Of a DNA stretch of 64,000 nt, positions 22,513-33,890 are shown piece after piece (position 1 is the first letter of the stretch; the number at the start of each line of letters is the position of its first letter). Made by a program: the position numbers and the translations under genes. Origin of the DNA: Cannabis sativa (lineage: Eukaryota; Streptophyta; Magnoliopsida; Rosales; Cannabaceae); the NCBI RefSeq assembly GCF_029168945.1, contig NC_083604.1, positions 9,230,812 through 9,294,811 on the forward strand, in the 5' to 3' direction. The notes below the pieces were generated by a model, which had not been told where the DNA came from, did no database searches, and was given only the letters and a program-made list of their open reading frames with translations.

Positions 22513-24437
22513 GGCCTAATGGACGGGTAGCCATGATCTCCGGAGGTCCCCATATCGGAGGAAACACTCGCAAGGAGCGAAAACGATATGCCGAGGCCAC
22601 GAAACACAGTGAGTTGTGGGAGGTTACTCAACTCCCAGCTCAAAGGCCTCGGCTAATGGACCAACCCATAACGTTCACGGAAGAAGACGCCAAGACGGTG
22701 CGTTTTCCTCACCACGACCCGCTGGTCATAGAGACCCCCATCGCAAATAAAGTGGTGGCTAGGGTCCTGATTGACAATGGGAGTTCCGTGAACTTGCTCT
22801 TCAAAGAAGCCTTCACTGCGATAGGGTTGACCGACCGGGACCTCTCGCCTAGTGGGTCACAGCTCACAGGGTTTAACGGGACGACGCTAATCCCGATGGG
22901 AAAAGTAAGGCTCCCGGTTACCCTGTGCCCGGATACCCCCCAGAGCACATTCAAGTATTGCACCTTCGTGGTGGTAGACTGTCCAACAGCCTACAACGCG
23001 ATCCTAGGCCGACCGGCCCTAGTGGACTTTGGTGCGATTACTTCAATCCGACACCTGTGCCTGAAATTCCCTACCCAGGAAGCCGGAGTCGGAACGGTGA
23101 GGGGAAATCAGGGGGAGGCCAGGCAGTGTTACAATGTTGCCACCCACTTACCTGTACTCATGGTCCGGGAATCCCCCCAAATAGAGAAGGCTAAAGAGGA
23201 TGAGCTGGACCATCGTATAGGGTCCGAAAAGGTCGTGGAACCAATGGAGGACGTCGAAGAAATACCAGTGTGCGACGACGACTCCACTAAAGTACTCCGG
23301 ATAGGGAAGAGCCTGGACCCGGAGGAAAAAGAAAGAATAGTAAAAACACTGAAGGGCGCCATCGACATCTTCGCATGGCGCCAAGAAGACATGACTGGCA
23401 TAAGCCCTCATGTCGTCACCCATGTACTCAATGTCAACCCGGACATGCCCCCAGTACAGCAAAAGAGACGCCCGCTCGACTCGGTGAAAGCCGAGGCCTT
23501 AGAGAAAGAGGTGGACAAACTCTTGTCCAATGGCATGATCCGCGAAGTATACTATCCGGAATGGCTACCCAATCTGGTCCTGGTACCCAAGCCGAACGGG
23601 ACTTGGCGAGTTTGTATAGATTTCACAAATCTAAACAAAGCCTGCCCAAAGGACTGCTTCCCGCTACCCAGGATCGACCAGATGGTAGACGCCACGTCCG
23701 GATTTAAGCTGCTGTCTTTCATGGACGCCTATGCTGGGTACAACCAAATAAAAATGCATACGGCAGACCAGGAGTGCACTAGCTTCAGGACCGATAAGGG
23801 GGTATACTGCTACCTAGTCATGCCTTTCGGACTGAAAAACGCCGGAGCAACCTATCAAAGAATGGTTAACCGGATGTTTAAAAGCCTCCTGGGACGAAAC
23901 ATGGAGGTATATGTAGACGACATGCTCGTCAAATCCAAAGCTTGCAACAACCATGCAAGCGACTTAGAAGAATGTTTCGAAGTCGTCCAGAGATACGGTA
24001 TGAAGCTCAACCCGAAAAAATGCACTTTTGGGGTCAAGTCGAGAAAATTCCTGGGCTTCATAGTCAGCCAAAGGGGAATCGAAGCAAACCCGGAGAAAAT
24101 CCAAGCTCTCCTAGACATGCCTTCCCCCAAGAAACATAAGGACGTGCAGAGTTTGACCGGAAAGGTAGCAGCACTGAGCCGCTTTATCTCGCGCTCCACG
24201 AACAAGTGCATACCCTTCTTCAACATACTGAAGAAATGCCGAAAGTTCGAATGGTCGGATGAATGCGAGGAGGCATTCAAGAGGTTGAAAGACCACATGG
24301 CCAAACCTCCTATCCTATCGAAACCCGTCCTTGGAGAAGACTTGTTCCTCTATTTGGCTGTCTCCGAGCACGCGGTCGCGTGCCAACACGAGTCCGGGAG
24401 GAAGAAAAACTCGGCACCCCGTGTACTATGTCGGTAA
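22513..24437 (+). pseudogene. Protease-RT of Tat element B
   Basis: This continues the gag frame of 10984-13036. The protease core is VLIDNGSSVNLLF (near residue 90 of this segment). RT motifs are LVLVPKPNGTWRVCIDFTNL, FPLPRIDQMVDATSG, LSFMDAYAGYNQIKM, VMPFGLKNAGATYQ and the catalytic YVDDMLVKS. The start of RNase H (LFLYLAVSEHAVAC) is followed by a frameshift near 24380, after which the frame ends at 24437. Further indels lie between there and 24497, including loss of bases in the expected ALLMASRKL. The protein is thus broken between RT and RNase H. Confidence 0.85.
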
Positions 24438-24496
24438 GCGCATGATAGGGGCCGAGACAAGGTGCCGGTCATTGAAAAATTAGTATTCGCACTCTG

Positions 24497-26459
24497 ATGG
24501 CATCAAGAAAGCTGAGGCCATACTTCCAAGCCCATCCGATCAGAATCTTGACCAATCATCCGCTCCGGCAAGTTCTCCAGAAGCCTGAAGCATCCGGAAG
24601 ACTCCTCAAGTGGGCAATGGAGTTGAGTCAATTCGACTTACATTACGTGCCCCGGATTTCCATAAAGGGCCAAGCCTTGGCAGACTTCATCACCGAATGT
24701 AATGAAGCCGAGGCAACAGCCAACACACCGGCACCACCAATCCCCACTTGGAGGGTATTTGTAGACGGAGCTTCTAATGAGAACGGTTCGGGAGCCGGAG
24801 TGGCTATGATATCACCTACTGGATTGCGGCTCCAGGCAGCACTCCGATTCAACTTCACAGCTTCAAACAATGAAGCCGAATATGAGGCCCTGATAGCAGG
24901 GCTAAAATTGGCTAAAGCTGTAGGAGCCAAGAGAGTGGAAGTCTACAGTGACTCTCAGCTGGTCGTAAACCAGGTCTCCGGAGAATACCAAACTCGCGGC
25001 GAGCGGATGGCCGCGTACGTAGCAATAGTCCGAGAACTGCTCCACGAGTTCACGGACTATAAAATAGAAAGAATCCCCCGAGAGAAGAACGCTCATGCGG
25101 ACTGTCTGGCTAAGTTAGCCTCGGACAGTGAGATCGAAGAGCTGGGGGTAGTACCAGTGGAACGCTTGGCAGAGCCAAGCATCAAAATAAAAGAGACCAC
25201 ACTAGCGGTTGGGCAAGAACCCAGCTGGATGGTCCCCATCATAAAATACATAACCACAGGTGAGTTGCCCCAAGAGAGGGCACTGTCTCGAAAGATTCAG
25301 TATCAGGCTCATCGTTATTTAATGATGGACCAAATTCTCTACCGGAGAGGACTCATGATGCCTTATTTAAGGTGTGTATCGGACCCTGAAGCTAGACAAA
25401 TCATGCTGGAGGTCCCTGAAGGGTTCTGTGGAGATCATACGGGAGGACCCAGCCTCTCAAAGAAAATATTGAGGCAAGGGTACTTCTGGCCAACAATGAA
25501 AAAAGATTGTATAGACTATGTCCAAAAGTGTGACTCGTGCCAAAGGTACGCGAACATACCGAGAGCTCCTCCAAATGAGATCACTTTGATGACCAGCCCC
25601 TGGCCCTTCGCGGTCTGGGGCATAGATCTCATCGGGTCCCTACCTACGGGAAAAGGAGGGGTAAAGTATGCAATAGTAGCAGTGGACTACTTCACCAAGT
25701 GGACAGAGGCTGAGCCTATGAAGACAATAACTGCTAAGAAGGCATTGGACTTTGTTATCAAAAACATAGTGTGTCGATACGGCTTGCCTCACAAGATAGT
25801 CTCAGACAATGGAAAGCAATTCGATTGCGAGGAATTTACTGACTTTTGCAACCAACACGGAGTGGTAAAAAGCTTCTCCGCGGTAGCCCGGCCTCAAACA
25901 AACGGCCAGGCAGAAGCAGTCAATAAAATCCTAAAGGTCACTTTAAAAAAGAAGCTACTGGCCTGTAAAAATAACTGGCCTGAAGAATTGCCAAGGGTAT
26001 TGTGGGCCTACCGGACGACCCCCAGAACCACAACCGGTCACTCGCCGTTCTCAATGGCGTACGGTTGTGAAGCAATGGTCCCGGTGGAAACATTATTCCC
26101 ATCCCACAGGAGGACGACTTATGATCCGGCCACCAATCAGGCACTGCTCCAAGAGGCTTTGGATCAAGTCGAAGAACTCCAGGATGAGTCTCAAATACGG
26201 ATGGCTGCTTATCAAAGAAAAGTGACCAAGTATTTTAACTCCAAGGTTAAAAACATAAAATTCGCTATTGGGGATATGGTCCTAAGAAGGGTTTTTCCAG
26301 CCACCCAAGAACCCGGAGTGGGGGTACTTGGACCAAATTAGGAAGGACCATATGAGATCGAGGACGATCGGTTCTGGCACTTACAAACTAAAAAGAATGG
26401 ACGGAACCACCGTCCCAAGAGCCTGGAATGCCGATCACCTCAGAAAATATTACCAGTAG
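24497..26459 (+). pseudogene. RNase H and integrase of Tat element B
   Basis: The first part (ASRKLRPYFQAHPIRILTNH, then LLKWAMELSQFDLHYVPR) is the end of the retroviral-type RNase H. A second RNase H follows with FVDGASNENGSGAG, NNEAEYEALIAGL and VYSDSQLVVNQV, the dual arrangement known from the Tat lineage. The integrase has a zinc region ending CDSCQRYANIPRAPP, and core motifs WGIDLIGSLP, KIVSDNGKQFD and RPQTNGQAEAVNK. The open frame stops at 26339-26341 where a TGG has become TAG (context GPN-stop-EGPYEIED). With one more small frameshift, coding similarity continues to a TAG at 26457-26459 (RAWNADHLRKYYQ). Confidence 0.85.
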
Positions 26460-26941
26460 CGAATTAAACTTAGATTTTGTTCAAAGGGTTTGTACCGTCC
26501 AAATGTATACCTCCTCTATATTAAATAAAACTGAGTGCCTTAAAAACAAAGTTTCTATGCCACTCAGGGGGGTACTAGGGTATACCGCACGGACAAACAA
26601 AAAACAAACTAAGTAAAATATCCTGACCCAAAGGGCAGGTCAAAAAGTATGCACAAAAATAAAAAGCATAAGTATAAAAACCCTGAACCAAAGGACAGGT
26701 TAAAAAATATAAGTGTGACAAATAAAGATCGCATAAAAAAAATATCCTAGCCCAAAGGGCAAGTCATATACATATAAACGGCCCGGGGACAGGCCTTAAA
26801 ATATAATTGTCTCCCCTTCAAATGAAAGCTGCTACCTATATGTAAATTGTTCTAAGGCAGCAGCAAATATGTACAAGCCAAACAAAAAAAAAAAAAAGTT
26901 ATAAAAGAAATGGGTAGAATTTGGGTCAATAATACGACAGC
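26460..26941 (+). repeat. Noncoding part of B with a ~60-bp tandem repeat
   Basis: Units containing CCTGACCCAAAGGGCAGGTC or close variants begin near 26621, 26681 and 26745, a period of 60-64 bp. Poly-A tracts follow (26884-26897). Tandem arrays downstream of pol are common in Tat elements. On the minus strand this region lies just after the stop codon of the antisense gene, so it would also hold that transcript's 3' end. No gene is visible here; the short open frame at 26428-26616 has no recognisable content. Confidence 0.5.
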
Positions 26942-29900
26942 TCAGTCGGCCCGCGGAGGAAGACGAGGTCCAATCCGTGCCTCAAGCGCGGCATCAAGCT
27001 TCTTCTTCTTTTCCCGAAATCTGGCAATCATCTCCTCGGGTTTGGGATAAAAAGTAAGCTTGATACTTTGATCATTGGTGGCCCAAGCCATATAGACACC
27101 ATCATCGAAGCGCTTCGGGCACCGGGCGCAGGAAACAGGAGAAAGGAGCTCGGCCCTCTTGGCCTTCCTGGTGGATTGTTCTTTGAAATCCCTAAGCTCC
27201 TTCAACTCCGCAGCTAGAGCGGCCTTGGACTCAATGTCCGACTGGTGAGTTTCCTCTAAAGATCTCACCTTGGCGACCATTTCGTCCAAAGCCTCCCTGG
27301 CCTCCCGGAGGTCTCGCCTGGCCTTCTCAACAGCCTCGGTTTGAGCCCTTAGTTCCTCCTGGTGATGGGCCTCCATCCTGTCCCTCCGCTGAGCCTCGTC
27401 CCGGATCATGGCCTCCGCCTGAGCCTCCCTCCGTTTGGCCTCCTCTTCCTTGGCCTTGGCCGCGGCCTCCTGGCGCTCGGCAGCCTCCTGGTAGATCTGC
27501 CTCTCCGCTGTGAGGTCCTGGAGGACCTTCCTGACATCATTCATGTCCCCAAAGTCGGACAGAGTGAAGCCATGGTTTATGATGTTCTTGGAGAGGCGGC
27601 CAGCCTCAGCAGCGAGCTGAACCATAACGAAGTGTAAGGAGAAATTTCTCAAAGGAGAAAGCAAAATAAAAACAATAGAAGGAAACGCAAAAATTGCAAA
27701 GTACTTACCACCGTGAGAGAATGGCTAAGGTCCTGGACCTGGAAGATGGAGTTCAGGGAAGCGCAAGTGGCAAACCGCTTAGGCGCACAACGGGTAAGCT
27801 GAGAAGCGAACTCGCCGGTCATCTCCGCGGCCAAAGGAGCCAAGGTAGGCCCTAGGAAGCGACGGAACCAGTCCGATAAGGGGTCCAGATTAAGGTCCCA
27901 CGGATCCTGGTATTCCGGGTGGTTGATGCTCGCCTCAACTTCGGCTCGCAGAATCCTCCTAAGGGCCTCCACTTCGGCATACCCCCGGGAGTACTCGTCC
28001 ATAGCATAGTTGTGTTTGGCTATGCGAAGCTCCTGCCTCACCTCGTCCCCCGAAATCGGGGTAAGCTCGATGTGAGGAGGAGCAGGATTTTCCTCCATCG
28101 GGGAGACCCCGCCGTCCAGGCCATGGGCAAGAGTGTCGGCTCTCCTAGGCCTCTTCGGCTCATCCTGGGCAATCATCTTGCCCTTGCGCTTGCGAATCAG
28201 AGCCACCTCAGGCTCCTCCTCGTCCTCCTCTGCTTCCTCCGGAAGGGCTTGAGGCTCTCCTGCACCCTCAGCGGCTTCCTCCGAGAAGTCCCACCCTTTC
28301 CCTTGGCCTTCTCCCGGAAGCACCTCCTCGTCATCCACTAAGTCAATAGTGTCGGGGGGAGCGCTGGAAGAAACCTTCAAGGAGGGGGCCGGGGGAGAAG
28401 AGGTGAAGGCCGGAGGAGCCACGGGAGTATGAACTCCAGCAAGCTGCTCCAGGATGGCATCCATAGAGATACCTGATTCACAAAATAAGCAAGTGTTAGA
28501 AGACCGTGAGGAACCGCTTATACAAGACATAACAAATAAGCTACTCCTACCCGAACTTCCTAATTTGGCCCTAGCAAAGTCCTGTACTTTAATGCTGGCG
28601 GCGTCATCTCCGAGATAACTGTCCGAGGGCCGAAACCAGCTGGACGTTATGTAAGCTGATGGACCTAAGGGAATAGGTTCCGGAGGGCCAGAGCCCATCC
28701 GGGACCGACCTAGGTAATCTCCTAAGTTCGAAAAATAAAATTCCTTCAAACGATCCCCCCACCGGGTCAACGGCATCTTAAATCTACGAAGACGCTCGTC
28801 GAACCCTACGGGCCTATGACTGGTGTATTCATCAACGGAAGGAACATAGCGAATTATCAAGGGAGACTTACCGCCGGCACCGGAGGTGCTAGCACCGGGA
28901 GCACCCGAGTTTGGTTTGGGGGCCGAAGGCTGTGGCCGGGAAGTTTGCTTCTCGGAAGAATCTTCAATACGAAGGGGCCTCCCAGCAGGACGATCCCCAA
29001 TCTCTTCTTGAAGTATCTTGTCAAAAAATTTAGCCTCGGACTTCCCGGCAATGGCTTGGCTCCTTCACACCACCGGACTCCCCACGCGAAGCCCTCTCCC
29101 AGAGGCAGCCTGGGCCTTAGAGTATGCTTTCTCCTGGGCCTTCCGGTAGAGATAATCTTGGTACTTCTTCTCTGCCGTGGCAATAAGCTCATCTCGGAAG
29201 GCCTTCTCCGCAACCGGCGCCCTCACATTGGGGCAGATGACCCGTGAGAGGTTGGAGTCATCCACGGATTTGTGAGAAAGGATAAGTTTGGCCTTCCTAC
29301 AATTCTCCGTGGTGACTAGGCCCCCGACATCAAGATCGGCGCGGTCATAGGAGGCAAAGGCTTGGGCCCTTCGAAGGAAAGCCTGAGTGGGAAGCGTCCG
29401 CTGGTAAGGTGGGATCCGCACCCACTCCGTGAGAAGCTCCGGGTGGTCCACGGCCCTGAACCCGGAAGAGAAGAAAAAGCGGTGGCGGTACTCCTTAACG
29501 TGAGTCTGCCTATTGTACGGAACCACTCCCTCGTTAGCAGGGTGGATCCGGAACCCATAAAAACCATCCTTAAGTTTGTCCCCTTTCTTGGGGACGGATA
29601 CAAGTTCATAAAAATATAAAATTTCCGCCGGGCTAGGAGACCCCCAGCCACGGGCGGTGTAAAAAATAAATAAGCCTGAGAGCAGGCGGTAAGCTTGAGG
29701 AATGAGTTGGTATGGCGCAAGGCCGACAAATACAAGAAAATTAACAAAGTAATCTTGGAGCGGGAGCATGGCACCGGCCATCAAATGGGTCTGACTCCAA
29801 GCCCCGAAGCCGTCATAGTTATGATTAGGCGTCTCCGAGTCACGAGGAGGCCGGTGATAGGTCCCTGAGGTGGAGGGTTTGATCCCAGCAACGTCAATAA

Positions 29901-30069
29901 TGTTCTCCAGCTGGTGAGGACAAGTCAAGGTGGATCGAAGCTCGGCCGCTTCCCAACCAGTCGCACGGGATTTATACCCCTCCTGGGCAACGGGTCCCAG
30001 AGAAACCTCCTCCAGCGTGGCCATATCTTTTCCTTTCTTCTTCGAAGATTTTGAGCCAGAAGCAGACAT
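26942..30069 (-). pseudogene. Antisense gene of Tat element B (PF04195-like protein), spliced, one in-frame stop
   Basis: The ATG is at 30069 (product begins MSASGSKSSKKKG), preferred to an upstream non-ATG start. Residues about 110-230 (YFVNFLVFVGLAPYQLIPQ, IFYTARGWGSPSPAEILYFY, FRAVDHPELLTEW) resemble the 'putative gypsy type transposon' domain PF04195. A Pro/Ser/acidic middle follows with a basic patch (IRKRKGKMIAQDEPKRPRRA). The last ~200 residues form a long Ala/Glu/Arg coiled coil. Readable introns: 28550-28473 (GT-AG, 78 bp, in frame) and 27708-27617 (GTAAGT donor, GGTTCAG acceptor), which joins the coiled-coil exon in frame. A TGA at 29067-29065 interrupts the first exon, but the frame stays open on both sides. 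Antisense reading frames of this kind are known from Tat-lineage elements; their function is unknown. Confidence 0.7.
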
Positions 30070-30078
30070 TTTGTGTTC

Positions 30079-30527
30079 TGAGAAAAACAAAAAGGGAAAA
30101 GAAAATTCCAGCAGTTAGGTCCCATACCAAACCCTAAGTCAAGAAAAAGGGAGTGGGGGTCCCCTAACCGCTGGAAAGAGGCCCCCTCCGGACACGTGTC
30201 ACATGGGAAACCCTAGAGAGATTCCCTGAACAAGTGTCGGGTGCAGTGTAATCGCAGAAAGTGGTTTTGCAACAAAAAAAAAAGGGGGGAAGAAAAACCA
30301 TTCTACGCCCTAAGCAACTGTTGAACGAAGAACACGTGGTTCTCTTCAACGAAGCTGTACGATTATAACGAAGGCGTGATAATGGCGATTCTACAACTAA
30401 AGTAGTAAACATAAAGCAGAACACTTGAAAAACCCAAAACACTCACACACTCAGAACTCAAAATACGAACCCAGAAAGCGAACGAAGTAAATGAAAGCAT
30501 GTTAATCTAAGGATGCAAGAAACTTAC
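30079..30527 (-). other. Candidate 5'-UTR intron of the antisense gene
   Basis: On the minus strand a GTAAGT donor (30527-30522) and a pyrimidine-rich TTTTTCTCAG acceptor (ending 30079/30078) flank about 449 bp. The acceptor lies eight bases before the ATG at 30069. Together with the TATA box near 30730 this fits a spliced leader. It is inferred from consensus sites only. Confidence 0.4.
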
Positions 30528-30722
30528 AGTAGATCGCTGAACTGGGGGTACTGAATGTGGACAAGTGAAAGTTGAGAAGAACTGGCGAAGGCAAACACTG
30601 GAAAACTGAAAGAAGTGTCTAAGTGCTAAGACAGTTCGTGCTACTTTGGGGAATTTTCTCTCTAGGAAATTCGAGCATAAATGGCAAGGGATGGAAAGTA
30701 ACCGAAATGAAGAGAAAGTGGT

Positions 30723-30734
30723 GGCTTTTATAGG
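30723..30734 (-). promoter_or_regulatory. TATA box of the antisense gene
   Basis: On the minus strand the sequence reads CCTATAAAAGCC, a strong plant TATA box. It lies about 650 bp upstream of the antisense ATG and about 200 bp upstream of the candidate intron donor. It is inside the element's internal region, not in an LTR, so it would give a promoter independent of the element's sense transcript. Confidence 0.5.
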
Positions 30735-31164
30735 CAAAAACGCATGAGGAACAGGCGTCATCACCTACCAATCGCACGGTGGGGGAGACGCACGATTCGA
30801 ATTCCCGAAAATCAACGGATCAGATCAATCTGCCATAAAGGCGGTGGAAACGTTTGAGTATCCGTCTGACACCATTAATGCGCCGCATCAATCAAAGGGC
30901 GTGAAACGAATCGACCTCTGCAAAAGCGAATCGCTGCATTTAATGCCATTATTAGACGCACCTCCACGCGCCCCAAGTTCGTGTCAGAAGACCGAGGAGG
31001 CGGCCGGAGACATTCCTGCAAAGAACAAATCGCTGCATTAAATGACATCATTAAATTTTCCCCCACGCGCTCGAGGCTTGAGCCAGGGAAATGAGGAGTC
31101 GACCGGAGACACTTGAACAAGCCTTGGTTTATTTTTTCTAAGTAAACAAGGCTTGGGGGGTAAA
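30735..31164 (+). other. Noncoding 3' region and polypurine tract of element B
   Basis: No gene is seen. Near-repeats of CGAATCGCTGCATTTAATG-like sequence occur (for example near 30928 and 31029), as do ACGCGCC/ACGCGCTC motifs, which may be regulatory for the antisense promoter; that is speculation. The polypurine tract GGCTTGGGGGGTAAA (31150-31164) borders the 3' LTR. Confidence 0.5.
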
Positions 31165-31945
31165 TGTTGCTCCAGAATTCGCCCAAAATACGTGGACCAG
31201 TCGAGAGGGGACACGTGGATCAGATAACTTGTAAACATTTGCTAAGTCTTTGTGCGCCACAAGGAAGCGCTGTTAGCATGGGTCCCGGAGGAGGCACCCG
31301 GAGTACAAGGTACTCCGGGAAGCTTGCATAGCGTGAAGGCTCTCCGGGATATGTCAGGTCTCTCCCGAGCAATCAAGTCACATTTAATGCTGCATGGGAG
31401 GAAGCGTGTTGGGACTGTAACACGCAATAAAGTCTAACGGCACAACCCCCAAACAACAGCGCTACAGTAATGATCATTTAAGTCTAGCGACGGCTACTCT
31501 GCGAAGAGTCACGTCAATCACAAGGCAAAAAGGACATTCTTCATAAAAACCCTACAGCACCTAGGGATTTGACCATGCATCAACCATGGTATATTCATTG
31601 GAAATGCCCAACTTTATGGATACTTACAGATACATGTGTAAGAACAATTCTAGGGATTACCCCACCAAAACACTATAAATACCCCCTCAAAGCTCATTTA
31701 ATGGGGTCGAGAATCTTGGTTTGCAAAAGAGCAAGAAGAGAAAATACTCACCAAGAACATTCTCTGTATTTATGAGAAAATCATTCTCTCAAGTGTGGAA
31801 TCTGTATTAAATACATCCATTAATAACAAAGACTCGTGGACTAAGGCTCATTAACGCCCCAACCACGTAAAAAATCGTCATCTCACTTTCTTACAGCTCT
31901 TTAATACAATCATATTCTAATAGTTGCCGAAAATCTCGGTCAACA
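31165..31945 (+). repeat. 3' LTR of element B, complete
   Basis: It is 781 bp from TGTTGCTCCAG to GTCAACA, with TATA box CACTATAAATACCCC near 31673. The flank after it (ATAACTAAATATC) matches the A interior near 53070 in reverse complement, so the expected target duplication is about ATAAC. The left copy was lost with the deletion at 10219. Confidence 0.9.
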
Positions 31946-33890
31946 ATAACTAAATATCAACTTAAATAGGAATATTTAATGAAAAATTTAAATTAAGCTC
32001 CAGAAAGAATCTAGATGGTTATAATTCTATATTTAATTAAATACAAGAAAATACATATAGTTTAGCTTAGAATAAAAAAAATTTTAAACTATAATTTTCT
32101 TAAATTAATTTCAAGATAAATGAAATTAATTATGTTGCTAATCAATTTTATTAGGTTAAACTAGTTTAATTAACCTAGTACAGTTATTCAAATCAGGCAA
32201 ATGGGCCTTCACAATTGGGGTGGTTCATGTGAGGGGGTGCTGGGTTCAATATGTCGTACCCACTACTATGGCTCCCAACTCTCACACAAGGCCCGAAAGA
32301 GAGGAATTTAACCTTAATAAGAACAACTGTTATTAATTGAATAGGCCTAAATACTAAATGGGCCTAAATAAATTCTATCAAGAACTATGATAATTTATTT
32401 TAGCAACAACAACCTATATGCATCTATAATAAAATTAAAGACATAGGCTCACACAGGCACACTTTGGATGGGTCCTATCATGTTGCTAGGTCATACACAG
32501 ATGAAAGAAGATTGTAAATAGACCTGTTACAAATTATTAACTTGACCAAGGGAGCCATCAGATCATTATATCTGGCAAAAAGTAGCCATGGCTATTTGCA
32601 ATAAAGTAATAATAGGTTTTGAAAACTTACAAACAAGCTAAAACATATACCCCTGCAACAAGGTTAGCTGGATAGTTGGATGTGGGATTTATTTAATTTT
32701 AAATTAAATAATTAATTAATTAAAATAAATTATTTTGAAAAATTAATTAAACCTACAATTTAAAATAATTAATAGTGTGCCTATTATTATAGATGCATCA
32801 TGATAGGACCCATCCAAAGTGTGCCTGTGTGAGCCTATGTCTTTAATTTTATTATAGATGCATATAGGTTGTTGTTGCTAATTAATTAATTGTAGGTTTA
32901 ATTAATTTTTCAAAATCTGGATAATTAATTAAATAAAAAATAAATTTTAAAAAAATTTTGAAAAATTCGAAATTTAAAAAAAAAATAAATTTAAAATTAA
33001 ACCTACAATTTTGAAAAATTAGGTTTCAACCAACCTAAATATCATTTCAAAAATTTGCTAACTACTTTTAAAATATAAATGTTATTTTATAAATAAAAAT
33101 TAAATAAAAAATTAGAAAAGATAAATGAATATCTTTTTCAGATTTTAAATGTAATTTAAATAAATAAAATAACAAAATTTAAAAGTTAGCAAAATATCTT
33201 ATATCTATTTAAAATTACATGATTATAGTTATCTTATTTTAAATTTAAATAAGGTCAAATTATTTAAAAAAAAGATTTAATTTAAAAAATTTAAAATCTG
33301 ACCTTAAATTTAAAAATAAGATAAGATATAATCAAATTTAAAAATAAGATAGATAATTAAGCAAAAAGATAGATACTGACTATTTTCAAATTCAAATTAC
33401 ACTAATATCTTGAATTAAATTTAAAAAATATTAAATTAATTCAAAATGATAATTAGAATTGAATTAGGAATAGTAATAGTATAAATATAGAACTACACAA
33501 AAAATCGGAAGTTAATTCCATGAAAAAGCATGAAAAAACGAAGAAAAACGAAAAAAAAAAATTGTGAAATTTGTACGGACAGTTTTCGCGATCGCGGAAA
33601 ATTTCGGCACGATGACTCCGATTTTTTCGAATTTCAAAAAATCATAACTAATTCAAATTAAATCGAAATTGAGTTCTGTAAAAAAGTAACTTGCTTAATT
33701 TTTTCCATACTATCCAATAAAAATAATTCCAAAAACAGAATCGCAATTATTTTTCACTAAAATTTACAAACATCAATCAATCATCAAATAACACTCAATA
33801 CAACATGATACCATCCAAAAACAAACAAACAATCGTTTTAAAGTCCAAATTTCTTGCAAGTAAATCAATTACCATGACTCTGAGGCCAGT
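31946..33890 (-). other. AT-rich leader region of A1
   Basis: Reverse-complement counterpart of 43210-44366, 45157-45203 and 52474-53075 in A2, without the solo B LTR and without element D. It therefore preserves the empty target sites of both insertions (near 32605 and 32545). It is strongly AT-rich with no coding signal. The degenerate primer-binding site lies at about 33877-33889 (minus strand TGGCCTCAGAGTC, against TGGTATCAGAGCC). Confidence 0.65.
32401..32880. repeat. 82-bp perfect inverted duplication
   Basis: Positions 32401-32482 and 32799-32880 are exact reverse complements of each other as far as I can read, separated by 316 bp. The A2 element has only one copy of this segment (near 52537-52618). 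The second arm in A1 therefore arose by a local inverted duplication. Confidence 0.8.

Larger units (their letters stand above)
10219..31945 (+). mobile_element. Ty3/gypsy Tat-lineage element B with nested element C and antisense gene
   Basis: Layout is 5' LTR (10219-10920, first ~79 bp missing), gag (10984), pro-RT (22513), RNase H and integrase (to 26459), antisense gene (30069-26942), polypurine tract and 3' LTR (31165-31945). Tat membership follows from three features: the gag C-terminal motif CEYHNDIGHSTNEC, a second RNase H domain with FVDGASNENGSGAG, and an antisense reading frame 3' of pol. The two LTRs differ at only about five positions by eye over 702 bp, so insertion was recent. 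Element C (13037-22507) sits inside the coding frame. Confidence 0.85.

Noticed and set aside
29362..29619. Plus-strand frames across 27362-30118
   Set aside because: They are shadows of the antisense gene on the other strand. They lack motifs, while the minus-strand frame has domain and splice support.
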